64,000 nt of DNA from Bugula neritina (taxonomy: Eukaryota; Bryozoa; Gymnolaemata; Cheilostomatida; Bugulidae). Under the pieces are notes generated by a model. The model made no database searches, was not told the origin of the DNA, and was given only the letters and a program-made list of their open reading frames with translations. Shown here piece after piece: positions 45,815 through 64,000 of the stretch; within the stretch, counting starts at the first letter, position 1, and every line of letters starts with the position of its first letter. The position numbers and the translations under genes are program-made. The stretch is taken from assembly GCA_964035545.1 (NCBI GenBank), contig OZ037773.1:5067251-5131250 (forward strand), given 5' to 3'.

Positions 45815-48800
45815 GTCAGCAGTTAAATGGAGAAATCTGAAAGTACAACAGGCTTCAATGTGATGCAGCACTGCAGCCTCTATTTAACAACAACTTAAAA
45901 TAATTTACATTTTGTTGAAAGTGCGGATATCATGATATGCACTTGTATTTATGTGCATTAGTACATTAAATTCTATATTTTGCATTACATTTTATCATAT
46001 TAAAAATTATAATACCATGTGCAGTGCAAACCATCATACTCTTTTCCTGTGAGGGGGCAAATCCTAAAACAACTACTCTACAGTATACATTAATAGAGAA
46101 TTAATATTATTGCATTAATCTAATAATTTGTACTATTGCAACACACAGGTGCATAAAATATACTATTAGTATTAGATTAGCATAGGACAATAGGAATAAC
46201 TTAAAGACATAACATTTTAGAATTATTTTTAAAAAACTATCAAGATGAGAATGGTTTAGACACGCACACACACATATACAGTGCTTTCTTCCTATCGCAC
46301 TCAGCACACTTAGCTACGAGCTCCAAAATCTCATTTAGTGATATAGAATACCATATTTGCATCGCATCCATTAAAAACGGGGAGGGGGGGGGGAAGGGGG
46401 ATCTAAGTCTTTTTCGTGACCTATAGAATTTTGAGAGAAACGGAACCGTGAAATATGGAGGGAGCACTGTAGATCGAGAACCCAGCCAGTTATACTAATA
46501 CTTATAAGGTAACTTATATTCTATCAAAATCATTGCACGGTATTTCTATCAGTATCACTGATTCATCAATCAGTATCTAATTAAATCCATTTTAGTATAC
46601 AGCTAAGTTAAGCATTAAGATGATGTTAATTGTAATTTATAAGATTTAGCACATATGACATAGCCTTGGTATTAGCTACGCTGAGTTTCAGTCACAAACT
46701 TTATATTCTAACCTGCAACCGTAATGTTTTGAAGGATAACACTAAAGCTTTGACTAAAAGCATGTAACTGCAAGGTTACGAAAACAGATGTTGGACTCTT
46801 CTCTTGGCAGATAGAGTGCTAAATTAACCGACTGGAATAAATTAATAGTTCAACTTCATCATAGACATACGGCTCCGCAAACGTCAAATGAAAGCGTGTC
46901 ATGACGCTCTTCATTCAAGAGTATTCTGGCTAAGACCCTTAGCCATAGCAAGAGTATCAGCAAGTTATTATGATAATCATAGTGATACTGAGTCTGATAC
47001 TCATACTGATTACATTACTATTAGTATTAGTGATACTGACAGTGCTACTCATGTTTCATAGAGTGAGATGGTAGCGATACCGATAATAAGTGTAACTAAG
47101 TCAGTAAGTGCGAACATTATAATCATTAACTTAGTGATACTGATTAACATTATCATTATGATTATGAATATGATACAAAGTATCACTATTACTATTAGTA
47201 TTAGTTATACTTTACTATTACTAGTAGTATTACTATTAGTATTAGTATTACTAGTAGTATTACATTTAGTTATTTATTAATAATTTAATCCCATTCACTG
47301 CAACTGTGACTTAAACAGTAACTATAGGAGTGCGTGCAAGCAACTCATACTATCAGTATCAGTCATACTCATACTGATATTGACGTACTCATAGTCATAC
47401 ACTCATACTGATAGTGATAATGACAGTTATATACTCATAGTCATAGTGATACTGAATCTCAAACTGAATCTGATACAACTGATTTACTATTACTATTAGT
47501 ATCATTGTTAGTGAATTACTATTACTATTAGTGTTACAATAACTATAAATATAACTGAAAATTAAAAATTATCGTGTGATTATTTCATTGAAATAATCTA
47601 CATATATTTTGAGAAACACAGCTAGATATTCCCGAAATTACTAAGTAAACTGCACCAGCGTGAGTTATCGGTATCATTATGATTATAACCGCTTATGGCG
47701 CATACTGGAAAATGGAAAATCCAAAAACGTATGTAGAGTCTGATATTTTCCAAAAAATCTCGCGCGTTTCAGCGAGAGTAACCTAGCAAGTTAAAAACTA
47801 AGTGTGATACAAGTTTAAATGTTATTGTTACTTTTAAATATTATCACCACCATTATCATTGTGATATCAATATTTTCTTTAAATTTTATTTTTAAGTTTA
47901 TTTCTTTGATTTAAACCAACCTGCAATTAACATTATCATATATATAGAAGACATATTGAACTAAAATTACTCTAGTCATGCATTGATTCAACAATTACAA
48001 TATCAATATGAATATGAACATCAACATGAATATGAATATTAGTTAACTCATCCCGTAACTCACCTCGTAATAATTAAAACACTCTGCTAACATTACATTT
48101 ACTAGTAGTATTGCCACTAGTTCTGGTTCAAAGTTTAGTTATGAATTAAAGTTAATCTAGTGAGTAATGGCTGATCAGTGATCACTATCACTATCAGTGA
48201 TGTCACACTTATAGTTATACTGATACTCATACTGATATATAAATGTAATGCTATTGATACTGATACTAACAGTCATGCTCACAGTCATACTTATGACCCC
48301 TAATACTGATACTCATAGTGATAGCCACACTATGACTATTACTATCATTATCGCTAATACTGATTGCCGTATTTAAGGTAATGGTGATTGTAGTACTCAT
48401 ATTGATAGTTATAAAAATATTTATATAGTGATATGCTCACAGTTTGAATTACGACTCATGAAGTTTTTCTAATCTGAAAGCCAATTACATTTTCTCAATT
48501 GTTGTAGTTTTGTATAATTAAGTACTAAGTGTAGGTTTATGCATGTATGATAAGCTAAAACATAACTCTTTGTATCTTTCCAAAAGAGAGAACTGTGATC
48601 AATTCCTTCGAAAATAAGTATATTTTAAAGACTAACAGTAAAAGAGATATTGAGATAAAATAGCAGAATACAGAACTGCACATTAGGAATCCTACTAGCC
48701 AAGTGCCACTGAGGGTACTGAGTGTCTTGCTTATAAAGGGGGGCTTTATTCAGATTGGTTCGCTGGTTCCGGTTGTCTTGCCGACAACTCGTCACAGTGA

Positions 48801-49121
48801 AAGCCACCATGCAGCGTGCAGCATCCCTGACCACCGCCATGCGACGTGCAGCATCCCTGACCACCGCCATGCGCACCCTAAAGTGCTGCCATCAAAAAGA
48901 GATTAAAACCTAGGTTTCATTTGCTCCGATTTTGTCATTAGTTTTCAATTTGGTTGCAATTGCAACAGGCAATATGCTTACTTGGTTTAAAACCTTGTTG
49001 TCCTAACAATTTTATTACTGCATCAATTTAAATTTTGCATTTTAGATAGAGCCATATAGTAACTGAACCAGGAGAAGGTTCAATTTCTATGTGGTGCAAC
49101 AGCCAAATTTATATTATCAAG
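45815..49121. other. Divergent intergenic region between TRAF copy B and the NHL-like membrane gene
   Basis: Promoters of both genes probably lie here, head to head. 46.96-48.45 kb is cryptically simple DNA made of GATACT, CATACT, AGTGAT and TATTAGTATT words. At 48811-48863 two 27-base copies of a GCAGCATCCCTGACCACCGC-containing unit form a small GC-richer island. No exon recognised. Confidence 0.5.
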
Positions 49122-56555
<7,434 letters not shown>

Positions 56556-57782
56556 TTTATGGTTCATTGGATTATGCGTCGTCAGATTTGTTTTTCAAGT
56601 ACTTTTTTTAATTTTTTAATGTTGTTTTATAAGGTGAATAATTGTTATTTTTGTAATATTTGTATTTTAGTAATGCTATGCTGATCATAATTGTAATTTG
56701 TTACATAATATATTTATATTTATAAATTATAATATTGTACATTAAACTAATACAATGTAGCTCGTGTTTGATATATTTTTCTGTATATTGTCACTTTTTC
56801 AATTATCTTACATGATAATACAAAATACAATAATTTTGTACACTAAGAGTGTCTGCATGGTAAAGTTTCCCTCATCAGTTGACTCTCTTCATATACTCTT
56901 AGTCCTTTCTGATAACTATAATACTGCATAAATGATTGATTGATTGCAGACATGACAACACGTTGCGAAATTCATTGTAAATACTGGCTATAATATAAGT
57001 GGGCATAAAAAAAATAACAGAAGAAAAGTAAACTCTGATTATTTAAAATAGAAGTTCATTTTAGTATTTACAAGATGTTGCAAGAATTGCATATATCTCT
57101 GCCCCATGCCCCTCCATATTTGATGGTTTGATATCTTCCAGAGAGCATTGACTCAGAAAGTTATTGATGAAATGATCATCACCATGATCTATTTTCGATG
57201 GCAATAAGTTTTTACTGAGTTTCTGAATATTATGCAAATCAATCCGAAGTTTTGAGCAAACTTTGAACATATTTTGGATATAATGAAAGGTTAGTTATAT
57301 TATTGAAATTAAGCTCTAAAATATATCAGATAATCATTAATGCTGGTATTTATGAATTAAATAATAGATAACAAGCAGACACATTTTAATTTTACTAATC
57401 TTGAAATTCTTCTAGATACTTTATTATGCAGAGGTAGTCCTGAATGTGATTACTGAACAGAAAATAGTTTCTACATGTAGATTATTGTAGCATTAGGTAG
57501 TTGTCTGCCCTTTTCAATAAAAATTGTTCAGTTTCAAAACTGAACAGCTAAAACAAACATTTAAAACGTTTTTGATGCTGTTTTGAGTTTTTTTTGCTTC
57601 AATCGAAACTTGAATTAAAACTACTTTGTAGCAGTTGATAAAATTATAGATGTAATTTATAGCATTTTGCTGAAAAATAAAAAGATGTTTTAAATTGTTA
57701 TTTGACTTTATTATGGCCACTTTTGTTTTCTGACAAACTTAAAATATATTGTTAATTTAGGTAATGGCATAGCAACAACACA
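56556..57782. other. Convergent intergenic DNA; left arm of the lectin-locus duplication
   Basis: From about 56838 on, the sequence matches 62685 onward (shared GGCATGGTAAAGTTTCC..AATCAGTTGA). About 56930-57275 is present here but missing from the right copy and includes a 69-codon minus-strand frame (57061-57270) of unknown status. Confidence 0.6.
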
Positions 57783-58012
57783 AAAAATACCATCATTTTA
57801 CTCACGTAAGTTTATTGTCATGTATATCTCTGCGTGGGAAACCCCTGATGAAATAAGTTTTTTGTTAAAGCAAGCTGAAGACTTATGCACAGGAGCAATT
57901 ATAAATGGATACTCTTCTTAACATCACCAATGACCTTTGTCAGGGTTCGAACCCATGACCTTGTGGTTACTAAGCAAAATATGCTCTATAACTGTTAGAC
58001 CACGGGTGCTCC
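57783..58012 (-). mobile_element. tRNA-derived SINE inserted in one of two duplicated loci
   Basis: A minus-strand copy of the 3.5-kb SINE: box B read as GGTTCGAACCC, then core and tail. CAACACA is repeated at 57776-57782 and 58013-58019. In the tandem copy at 63.2 kb the flanks meet without the SINE (AGCAACAACACATTAATTTATATA), giving an empty site. The insertion therefore followed the duplication. Confidence 0.82.
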
Positions 58013-58073
58013 CAACACATTTATATATAAAATAAAAAGGCTTTAGAAATATCTGGTTGATTTAAAATTAAAT

Positions 58074-60643
58074 TTATCTCTCGCAGACAAAGGAAAAGCG
58101 GGAACTACAGGGAAAGTCAAACCACTTAAATGAAGCAAACATGGCTACACAACTCCCCAAATATTGTTGCGAAGCAATCTCCCAGTTGCCATTGCTAAGT
58201 GGATCACCATTATCCCAGATCCATTCGCCATGCTCCATTTTTGCTCCAATCCAGATTGTGCCACTCCATGCTGTAAAAATCAGTTAAACTTTGCCGAGAA
58301 TGTTTGAAGCAAATATTAAACAGTTAATACACATGTGTTACATTATCTATAAGATAACCAGGGAGATTTAATTATATAGCAAGCGGTAGAGCAATCAAAG
58401 AGCTTTATATACTACATGGCCCAATGCATATCAGCTCATAACATTTAGTGGCATAATGCTGATGATATATCTTGTAATTTAGCATAATTATTGCGATTGA
58501 CATTTATAATAATATTCAGTTCTACAGCTTTAAAAGGTGAAACATTCCACTTTTAGCATATAATAAATATTTTGCGCTATTGAATTTATGTATATTATAT
58601 TTGCGTACATGTGCGAAAGAAATCAATACTGTGAAAGATTACCTAGAAACAATCTTTATTCAAACAAATATAAGCTATAAAACGTTTATTCTAATTTGTT
58701 TGCAACTTGATTATATATTATATATTAATACAGATCTCTATCTGAAGCTCTATTGTAGCATCACATCTAAATCTAGAATATAAAGTAGTTAATAAATTGT
58801 GGCTAGCACATGATGTGACAACTATGAGTCATATATTTTATGCAGTATAAAGTATATTATACTTGATATTATAATAATATACTGTATTTAATAATTTGTG
58901 GGAATAATCACTTGTATATATGTAATATTTTGGGATATTGTTTCTGAAGTATGTATTTTAATGACTTATGACTTAGATTTTAAGTCAAGTCTAAATCTTT
59001 GACTTTGGCTCAAAAAGCAAGAAAGTGTGGTTGTCATTGAATTATAAGCTATAAATGTATGGTATTTTACACCATTCTGTCTAAGAGATGAAAACACTTA
59101 CAAGGTTCTTCAGCTACCAGAGTCTGGTACCATTCAAAGACCTCTTGAGTGTCTAACATCAGAAGACTGGCTCCAATAGATGCACAGACAGCTCGAGCCT
59201 CATTGGCTGTTTTGGCTTCAGAGAAGAACTTGAGACAAGTTTGTTTTACTGGGTTTACCTTCCAACCAGGTTCACATGCTGCACCATTTGGTTCTACAAC
59301 GCAATGTAAACATTTTTAGCTTCACATGCAATGTTTTAAATTTCAGACAGTTAAGTTGTTTTCAAAGGTTATTCTTTTACGCATAATGTATTATTAGTAC
59401 TCCATTAAATGCCCCAAAACTCTTTATGCAAAGTTCTTTTGATAGGTTCCATTTATAAGTATATAAGTATTTTATTAAATGCCATATACAAATCTTTATG
59501 CAAGGAAATTATAAAAAACTTTTCCAAATTTTAAATTGCTGGTGAATTTAGTAACAATCTTAAAAAAACAAGTGATCCATGCATATGTGTTTTTTTTTAT
59601 TAAAATATGTCATCAAGTTTTCTGAATTTCCATTTATTACTTAAACTTTATAATAATTCAAAACCTCTCATTAAATATAGGCTTTTGCTAATGAAAATAT
59701 ATTATAAAAGTTTAACCAAAGTAGCAAATATACCTTAAAATAAAGCAAACACCGAGACTAAAGGCTAATTAGGAGTTATACTTCAAAAGAAGAAAACATG
59801 ATTATTCTTCATACATATTAATTAAGCAGTGCAAAGAGAATTATTGATCAGGCCTATAGTAATGCCAACATTTAAAAGAAAGTTTATGAGAAAATATTGT
59901 GGTGAACTTAAATTGTGTTGATTAAAAACTTTCAAACAAAACTCAATATCATACAGTGTTTAGAATGGAAACAATACTGAAAATCATAACCTTTTCATAT
60001 AATTAGTATACAATGTTTATGAAATCACGCAACTTTTGAAAAAATAGTATAAAGAAACTTCGGTACACCTACCCGTATCATATATTACTGTGTAATTAGA
60101 ATCAAAAGCCAAATTGCTGGCAGAGTAAGAACTGAACTCAGACCAGAAACACTCTTGAGTAGAGGTCTTGTAACCAAACGACTTGCAGGTGGTTTCACTC
60201 AAACAGTTTTGTGCACATCTAGAAACAGAACTGAGTGTGACGGAAGATGAATTTATTAAAACCCGTCCTTTATTATCTTGTTTGTAGTAGAAAGCTTCAA
60301 GAGTACCAGAAACCTGAGAAGATATAAACACAGCTATGAGAGAAATGTAACATAATTACATAAAATAATGCAATTCTAAAAACCTTTGCAACACTTGCAT
60401 TACTGATTGTAATTTTGTGTTCAAAATAGAATAGCTTTATTCCACAGATAAAAATCTTTCTCTAACGAAAAAATAACTGCACAACTCAAATTAAATGAAA
60501 ACATGACATGCACTAAACATTATTAAAACCTGTCTTTTATACGAACTTTCAAACAGACTTTAAAGCATTACACTCTGAATTACCTGAAAGTTATGGAATA
60601 TCAGAGGCCATAGTCCAAAAATGAAAATACTTGAAACTTTCAT
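58074..60643 (-). CDS. Secreted PAN/apple-like plus C-type lectin protein
   Basis: Four exons: 60584-60643, 60073-60313, 59102-59293, 58074-58270; 229 aa, phases closing, stop TAA. Residues 1-20 are a signal peptide (SSIFIFGLWPLIF). Residues 21-100 form a PAN/apple-like module with paired cysteines (CAQNCLSETTCKSF, ECFWSEF). Residues about 104-229 are a long-form C-type lectin domain: CEPGW..TCLKFF, AVCASIGA, WIGAK, WIWDNGDPLSNGNWE, CVAM, FPC, FVCER. The EPN/QPD and WND calcium-sugar motifs are absent (KWFD instead), so classical calcium-dependent sugar binding is doubtful. The exon that splits the domain in two is phase 1. The likely role is extracellular recognition or adhesion. It is one unit of a tandem array. 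Confidence 0.85.
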
Positions 60644-61328
60644 AATCTATGAATTTAAAAGCAGCTATCAAGAAATAAAGCAGTTGCACAGTTATAAGCT
60701 ATTTCAACCAACAGCATGAAACCAAAGCTATGACAACTATGTTGTATATGTTCTATGTATATAATATATATTGTATATGTTATAAACCAGCATTCAATAA
60801 GCTTCATGGAATAAAATTGACTGTTAAAAACAGTCATCTTTTATCCAAGTACTATTTTTATAAAAAACGACAATGAAGTTTCCTGAAAATAAATTTAAAT
60901 CTCACGGATGTAACTTGTGTAAACATGAGTTATAACTTGTGTCAATTTTGGTTGCTAAGTGTGTCAACATGGTTTGTTAGTTTATTACTGTACAGTACCT
61001 CTATGTTTAGCAAAGTGAGCCTTACAACTATAATATATATGTACTTAGTTTTTTTATTAAGTAATAAAAGCATACAAAGTTAATTCTATTTTTCTATAAT
61101 CAATAATTGCATTGCAGACTTTATTCTGATTTTTACTGTATATAGCGGACATGAGCTCAATTTAACAAAAAAAGGTTATATTGAACTGTCAAGTAGCTTT
61201 TGTTAGATTCTATTTTCATGTGAGGTTATAGACTGATACCCTAACATGCAGATGACAACCATGACAATTAGGTGGCTGTACGCTGATGCAACCTTGACAG
61301 TATATTCTCACTCAAGTTTATATATATA
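60644..61328. other. 5' flank of the lectin gene
   Basis: The gene's promoter is expected here; no TATA box or other element is convincing. AT-rich, no other exon seen. Confidence 0.4.
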
Positions 61329-61591
61329 GTCCCTATCCTTGTGAGAAACCTCTGATAGAAAGAGATTTTGTTAGATTGTTATTGGTAATGTTAAGAATAG
61401 CATCCAGCCATGATTTCTCCTGTACCAAATCTAAATAAATGCTTATAAGCATTTATTTAGATTTGGTACAGGAGAAATCATGGCTGGATGCTCTTCTTAA
61501 CATCACCAATTGCCTTTGTCCAAGCTTGAACCCATGGCTTAGTGCTTACTAGGCAAACGCTTTAACCCTTAGACCATGTCTGCTCCCTAAC
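61329..61591. mobile_element. Rearranged SINE pair forming a near-perfect palindrome
   Basis: A minus-strand SINE (head at about 61591, box-B-like GGTTCAAGCTT) runs left to about 61443. There the sequence turns back into the same core on the plus strand (about 61384-61443), followed by an inverted SINE tail (TAGTCCCTATCCTTGTGAGAAACC). Arms of about 60 bases, AATGTTAAGAAtAGCATCCAGCC onward, mirror each other around TTATAA at 61443. Confidence 0.8.
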
Positions 61592-63273
61592 CTTGATAGT
61601 ATATTCCCTACTAAACACAACTTTTCATTGGTTGTGCTGTTAGAATGACATTTATCTTGCAAATCAACAAATACATTTGTTGAATTAATTAGCTATAGAA
61701 TGTTGACCGAATATAAAATTGTTTTAATAATTATTATTTAGCAGATGACTTTAGAAAGCTTATATGGACCATAGTTAAGCTATATGCTGTTTGCTCAAGC
61801 CAACTGCAGTGAACATCTCAAACAATATAATCTAATGGGTAGAAACTATTTAAAAATTGCAATATGCATTATGTTTAGCTTGTAAGTTTTAGCCATCGAA
61901 TATTGATTAACAATATCCGGCTTTCTCAAAAACTTTGTTATATCAATATTAGCTGAGCTGTCTCCAAACAAGCACATTGATTTTCACGATATCAAACTAA
62001 GTTTTTGCCTTGTTTTTTTTTAATTTAATGCAAAAAAAACCTATCTTTAAAGTCTTGCACATTAATGCAGCATTTGGCTTGAGGTAAAACAAGTTAGCGG
62101 TTAAGCGCTGTGCTAGAACACCTCCCTGATCATACTGATATCTATTTTTTAGAAATAATTGTACCAGTTTCAAACTAAGTAGTCAAAATGTTACATCTTT
62201 GAATGAAAGGTCAATGGGAGCGTATTGTTTATAATTTAAATTTACAATTTACAATTTTATTTACAATAATATAGGGAGTTGGAATATTTCAGAAACTTTA
62301 CTTCCAATATGTTTTGAGTTTTTATGGTTTATTATCATGTTATCAGCTATGAAATTTGCTAAAAATGTTGCAAATACTTTAAATTTTTACATAAAGTAAA
62401 TTAAATAAATCTCAAGATATACAATGATGAAGAGAGCGAACAACTCCTACGCAAAGAAATCCGATTGTACTTGCATATCGAGTTATTTATTTTATTCAAA
62501 TTTGTGACAATACAACCTCATGGTAAAATTAATTAAATTTAGACAAATATATAGAGATAAATTTGCTTGGTTGGGTTTTCCGGTTAGGGTCTGTTTCTAT
62601 TAGCTCTGTATTGGTGAGAGAGAGTACAGATGAGGACAAGAATCTAGTGTTTGTGGTAATATTTTTGATTTGCATGAGAATATCACTGAGAGTATCGGCA
62701 TGGTAAAGTTTCCTTAATCAGTTGATTTTATTCATACATGTTTATTTGTTTCTGATAATTATAATAGTAAATGAATGGAAAGGATAGTTGTATTATTAAA
62801 GTTAAGCTGTAAAAACTATCAGATGTTAACTTATGAATTTACTAACCCTGAAATTCTACCAGAAATCTTGTTATGCAGAGACATAGTCTTGCGTACCTGT
62901 GAATGTAATTTTTGGACAGAAAATATTTTTAGATTATTGTGACAGTATGTAGTTGTCTACCCTTTTTAATAAAAAATGAGTTAGCCTTAAAGCTGAACAG
63001 TTATCAAGTTTTTTTATTCAAAGTTTTGAATAGAATACTTTAATTAAAAATAATTAGTAGCAGTTGGCAAACTTATAGATATACCTAGTATATAAAATTC
63101 TGTTGAAAACTAAAAAAAAATTTTTTATAATATTGTTACTTTGTTTTTTTTCTATTTTTGTTTACTGGACAAACTTTAAACCTTGTTATTTTATATTCTA
63201 ATATAGCAACAACACATTAATTTATATAGAATAAAACGGTTTTAGGAAAATGTAATCAAAGCTAAAATCAAAT
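61592..63273. other. Spacer between tandem lectin units
   Basis: No exon recognised before 63274. The right-hand duplication arm starts at about 62685 and is colinear with 56838-58073 apart from the SINE and the 345-base extra segment. Confidence 0.6.
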
Positions 63274-63473
63274 TTATCTCTCACAGACAAAGTAAGCAAA
63301 ATAATAACGGCAGGAAAAGTTATGCCATTTAAAATTAGTGTGCATGGCTACACAAATCCCATTGGAACTTGGATAAGAAATATCCCAGTTTTCACCATCA
63401 AGCGGATCACCATTCTCCCAGCTCCATTCTGCAAAATACTTTTTTGCCCCAATCCAGACCACATTCCTCCATG
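63274..63473 (-). CDS. C-type lectin, last exon of a second tandem copy (partial at window end)
   Basis: It encodes the second half of a C-type lectin domain in the same phase and with the same exon borders as 58074-58270: VVWIGAKKYFAEWSWENGDP, NWDI, CVAM, FKWHN, FVCER, then TAA. Roughly 45 percent of residues match the left copy by eye, while the adjoining intron (63474-64000 against 58271-58800) is far more alike. Upstream exons lie beyond the window. WND is again not conserved (KWHN). Confidence 0.82.
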
Positions 63474-64000
63474 CTGTAAAAAACATAAAACTTTGCTGAG
63501 AATGTTTGAGGCATATATTAAACAACTAATACATATATTATGTTACATTATCTATAATATAACCAGGGAGATTTAATTACATAACAAGTAGTGGAGCTTT
63601 TGAAGAGCTTCATAGTAATGGCCAATGTATACTATGCAGGTTATATTACATTTAGTGGCATATTGCAGATATTATATCTTGCAAATTAGCATTGTTATTG
63701 CAATTGTCATTTATATTAATATATTCAGTTCTACAGTTTTAAAAGGTAAGACATTCCACTTATTGCATATAATGAATACTTTGCGCTATTGAATTTATGT
63801 ATATTATATTTGCACATGTGAAAGAAATCAATACATTGTGAAGGATTACCTAGAAACACTCTTTATTCAAACAGATATAAGCTATAAAGTTTTTATTCTA
63901 ATTTGTTTGTACCTTTATATATTATATTAATACAGATACATTATATATCTAAAGCTCTATTGTAGCATCACATCTAAATCTAGAATATAAAACAGTTTAT

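Overview
This is eukaryotic, animal DNA. It is AT-rich and intron-rich, with GT-AG introns, TRAF genes carrying MATH domains, PAN and C-type lectin exons, tRNA-derived SINEs, hAT- and Harbinger-type MITEs, two LTR retroelements and long (TA)n arrays. A low-GC invertebrate fits best; I cannot fix the phylum. Apart from the retroelement ORFs, no gene is a single long ORF. I assembled gene models by hand from in-frame exons with GT/AG borders; in every complete model all splice phases close on one reading frame.

Layout. 1-5.0 kb: no convincing gene, one SINE with a perfect 17-bp target duplication. 5.0-5.5 kb: a Harbinger-like MITE. 5.8-12.45 kb, minus strand: a 12-exon TRAF gene (557 aa). 13.1-16.13 kb: a GC-rich, decayed, 3'-truncated Ty3/gypsy element just upstream of it. 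21.1-37.26 kb, plus strand: the C-terminal four exons of eIF3k; its last intron is 12.4 kb and holds two hAT-type MITEs, duplicated DNA and a young LTR element (31.56-35.22 kb) with gag-like ORFs but no polymerase. 39.99-45.81 kb, minus strand: a second TRAF gene (11 exons, 509 aa). 49.12-56.56 kb, plus strand: a 13-exon type I membrane protein with an NHL-like ectodomain and a basic tail ending in an SH3-ligand-like motif. 58.07-60.64 kb, minus strand: a four-exon secreted PAN plus C-type lectin protein (229 aa). From about 62.7 kb a tandem copy of the lectin locus begins; only its last exon lies inside the window.

The two TRAF genes are paralogues. Both lack two canonical RING zinc ligands. 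They differ by one zinc-finger exon, and they share a nearly identical MATH block, introns included, which suggests gene conversion. TRAF proteins, C-type lectins and cell-surface propeller proteins are all plausible in recognition or immune signalling, but nothing in the sequence shows that these genes work together. eIF3k is an unrelated housekeeping translation gene.
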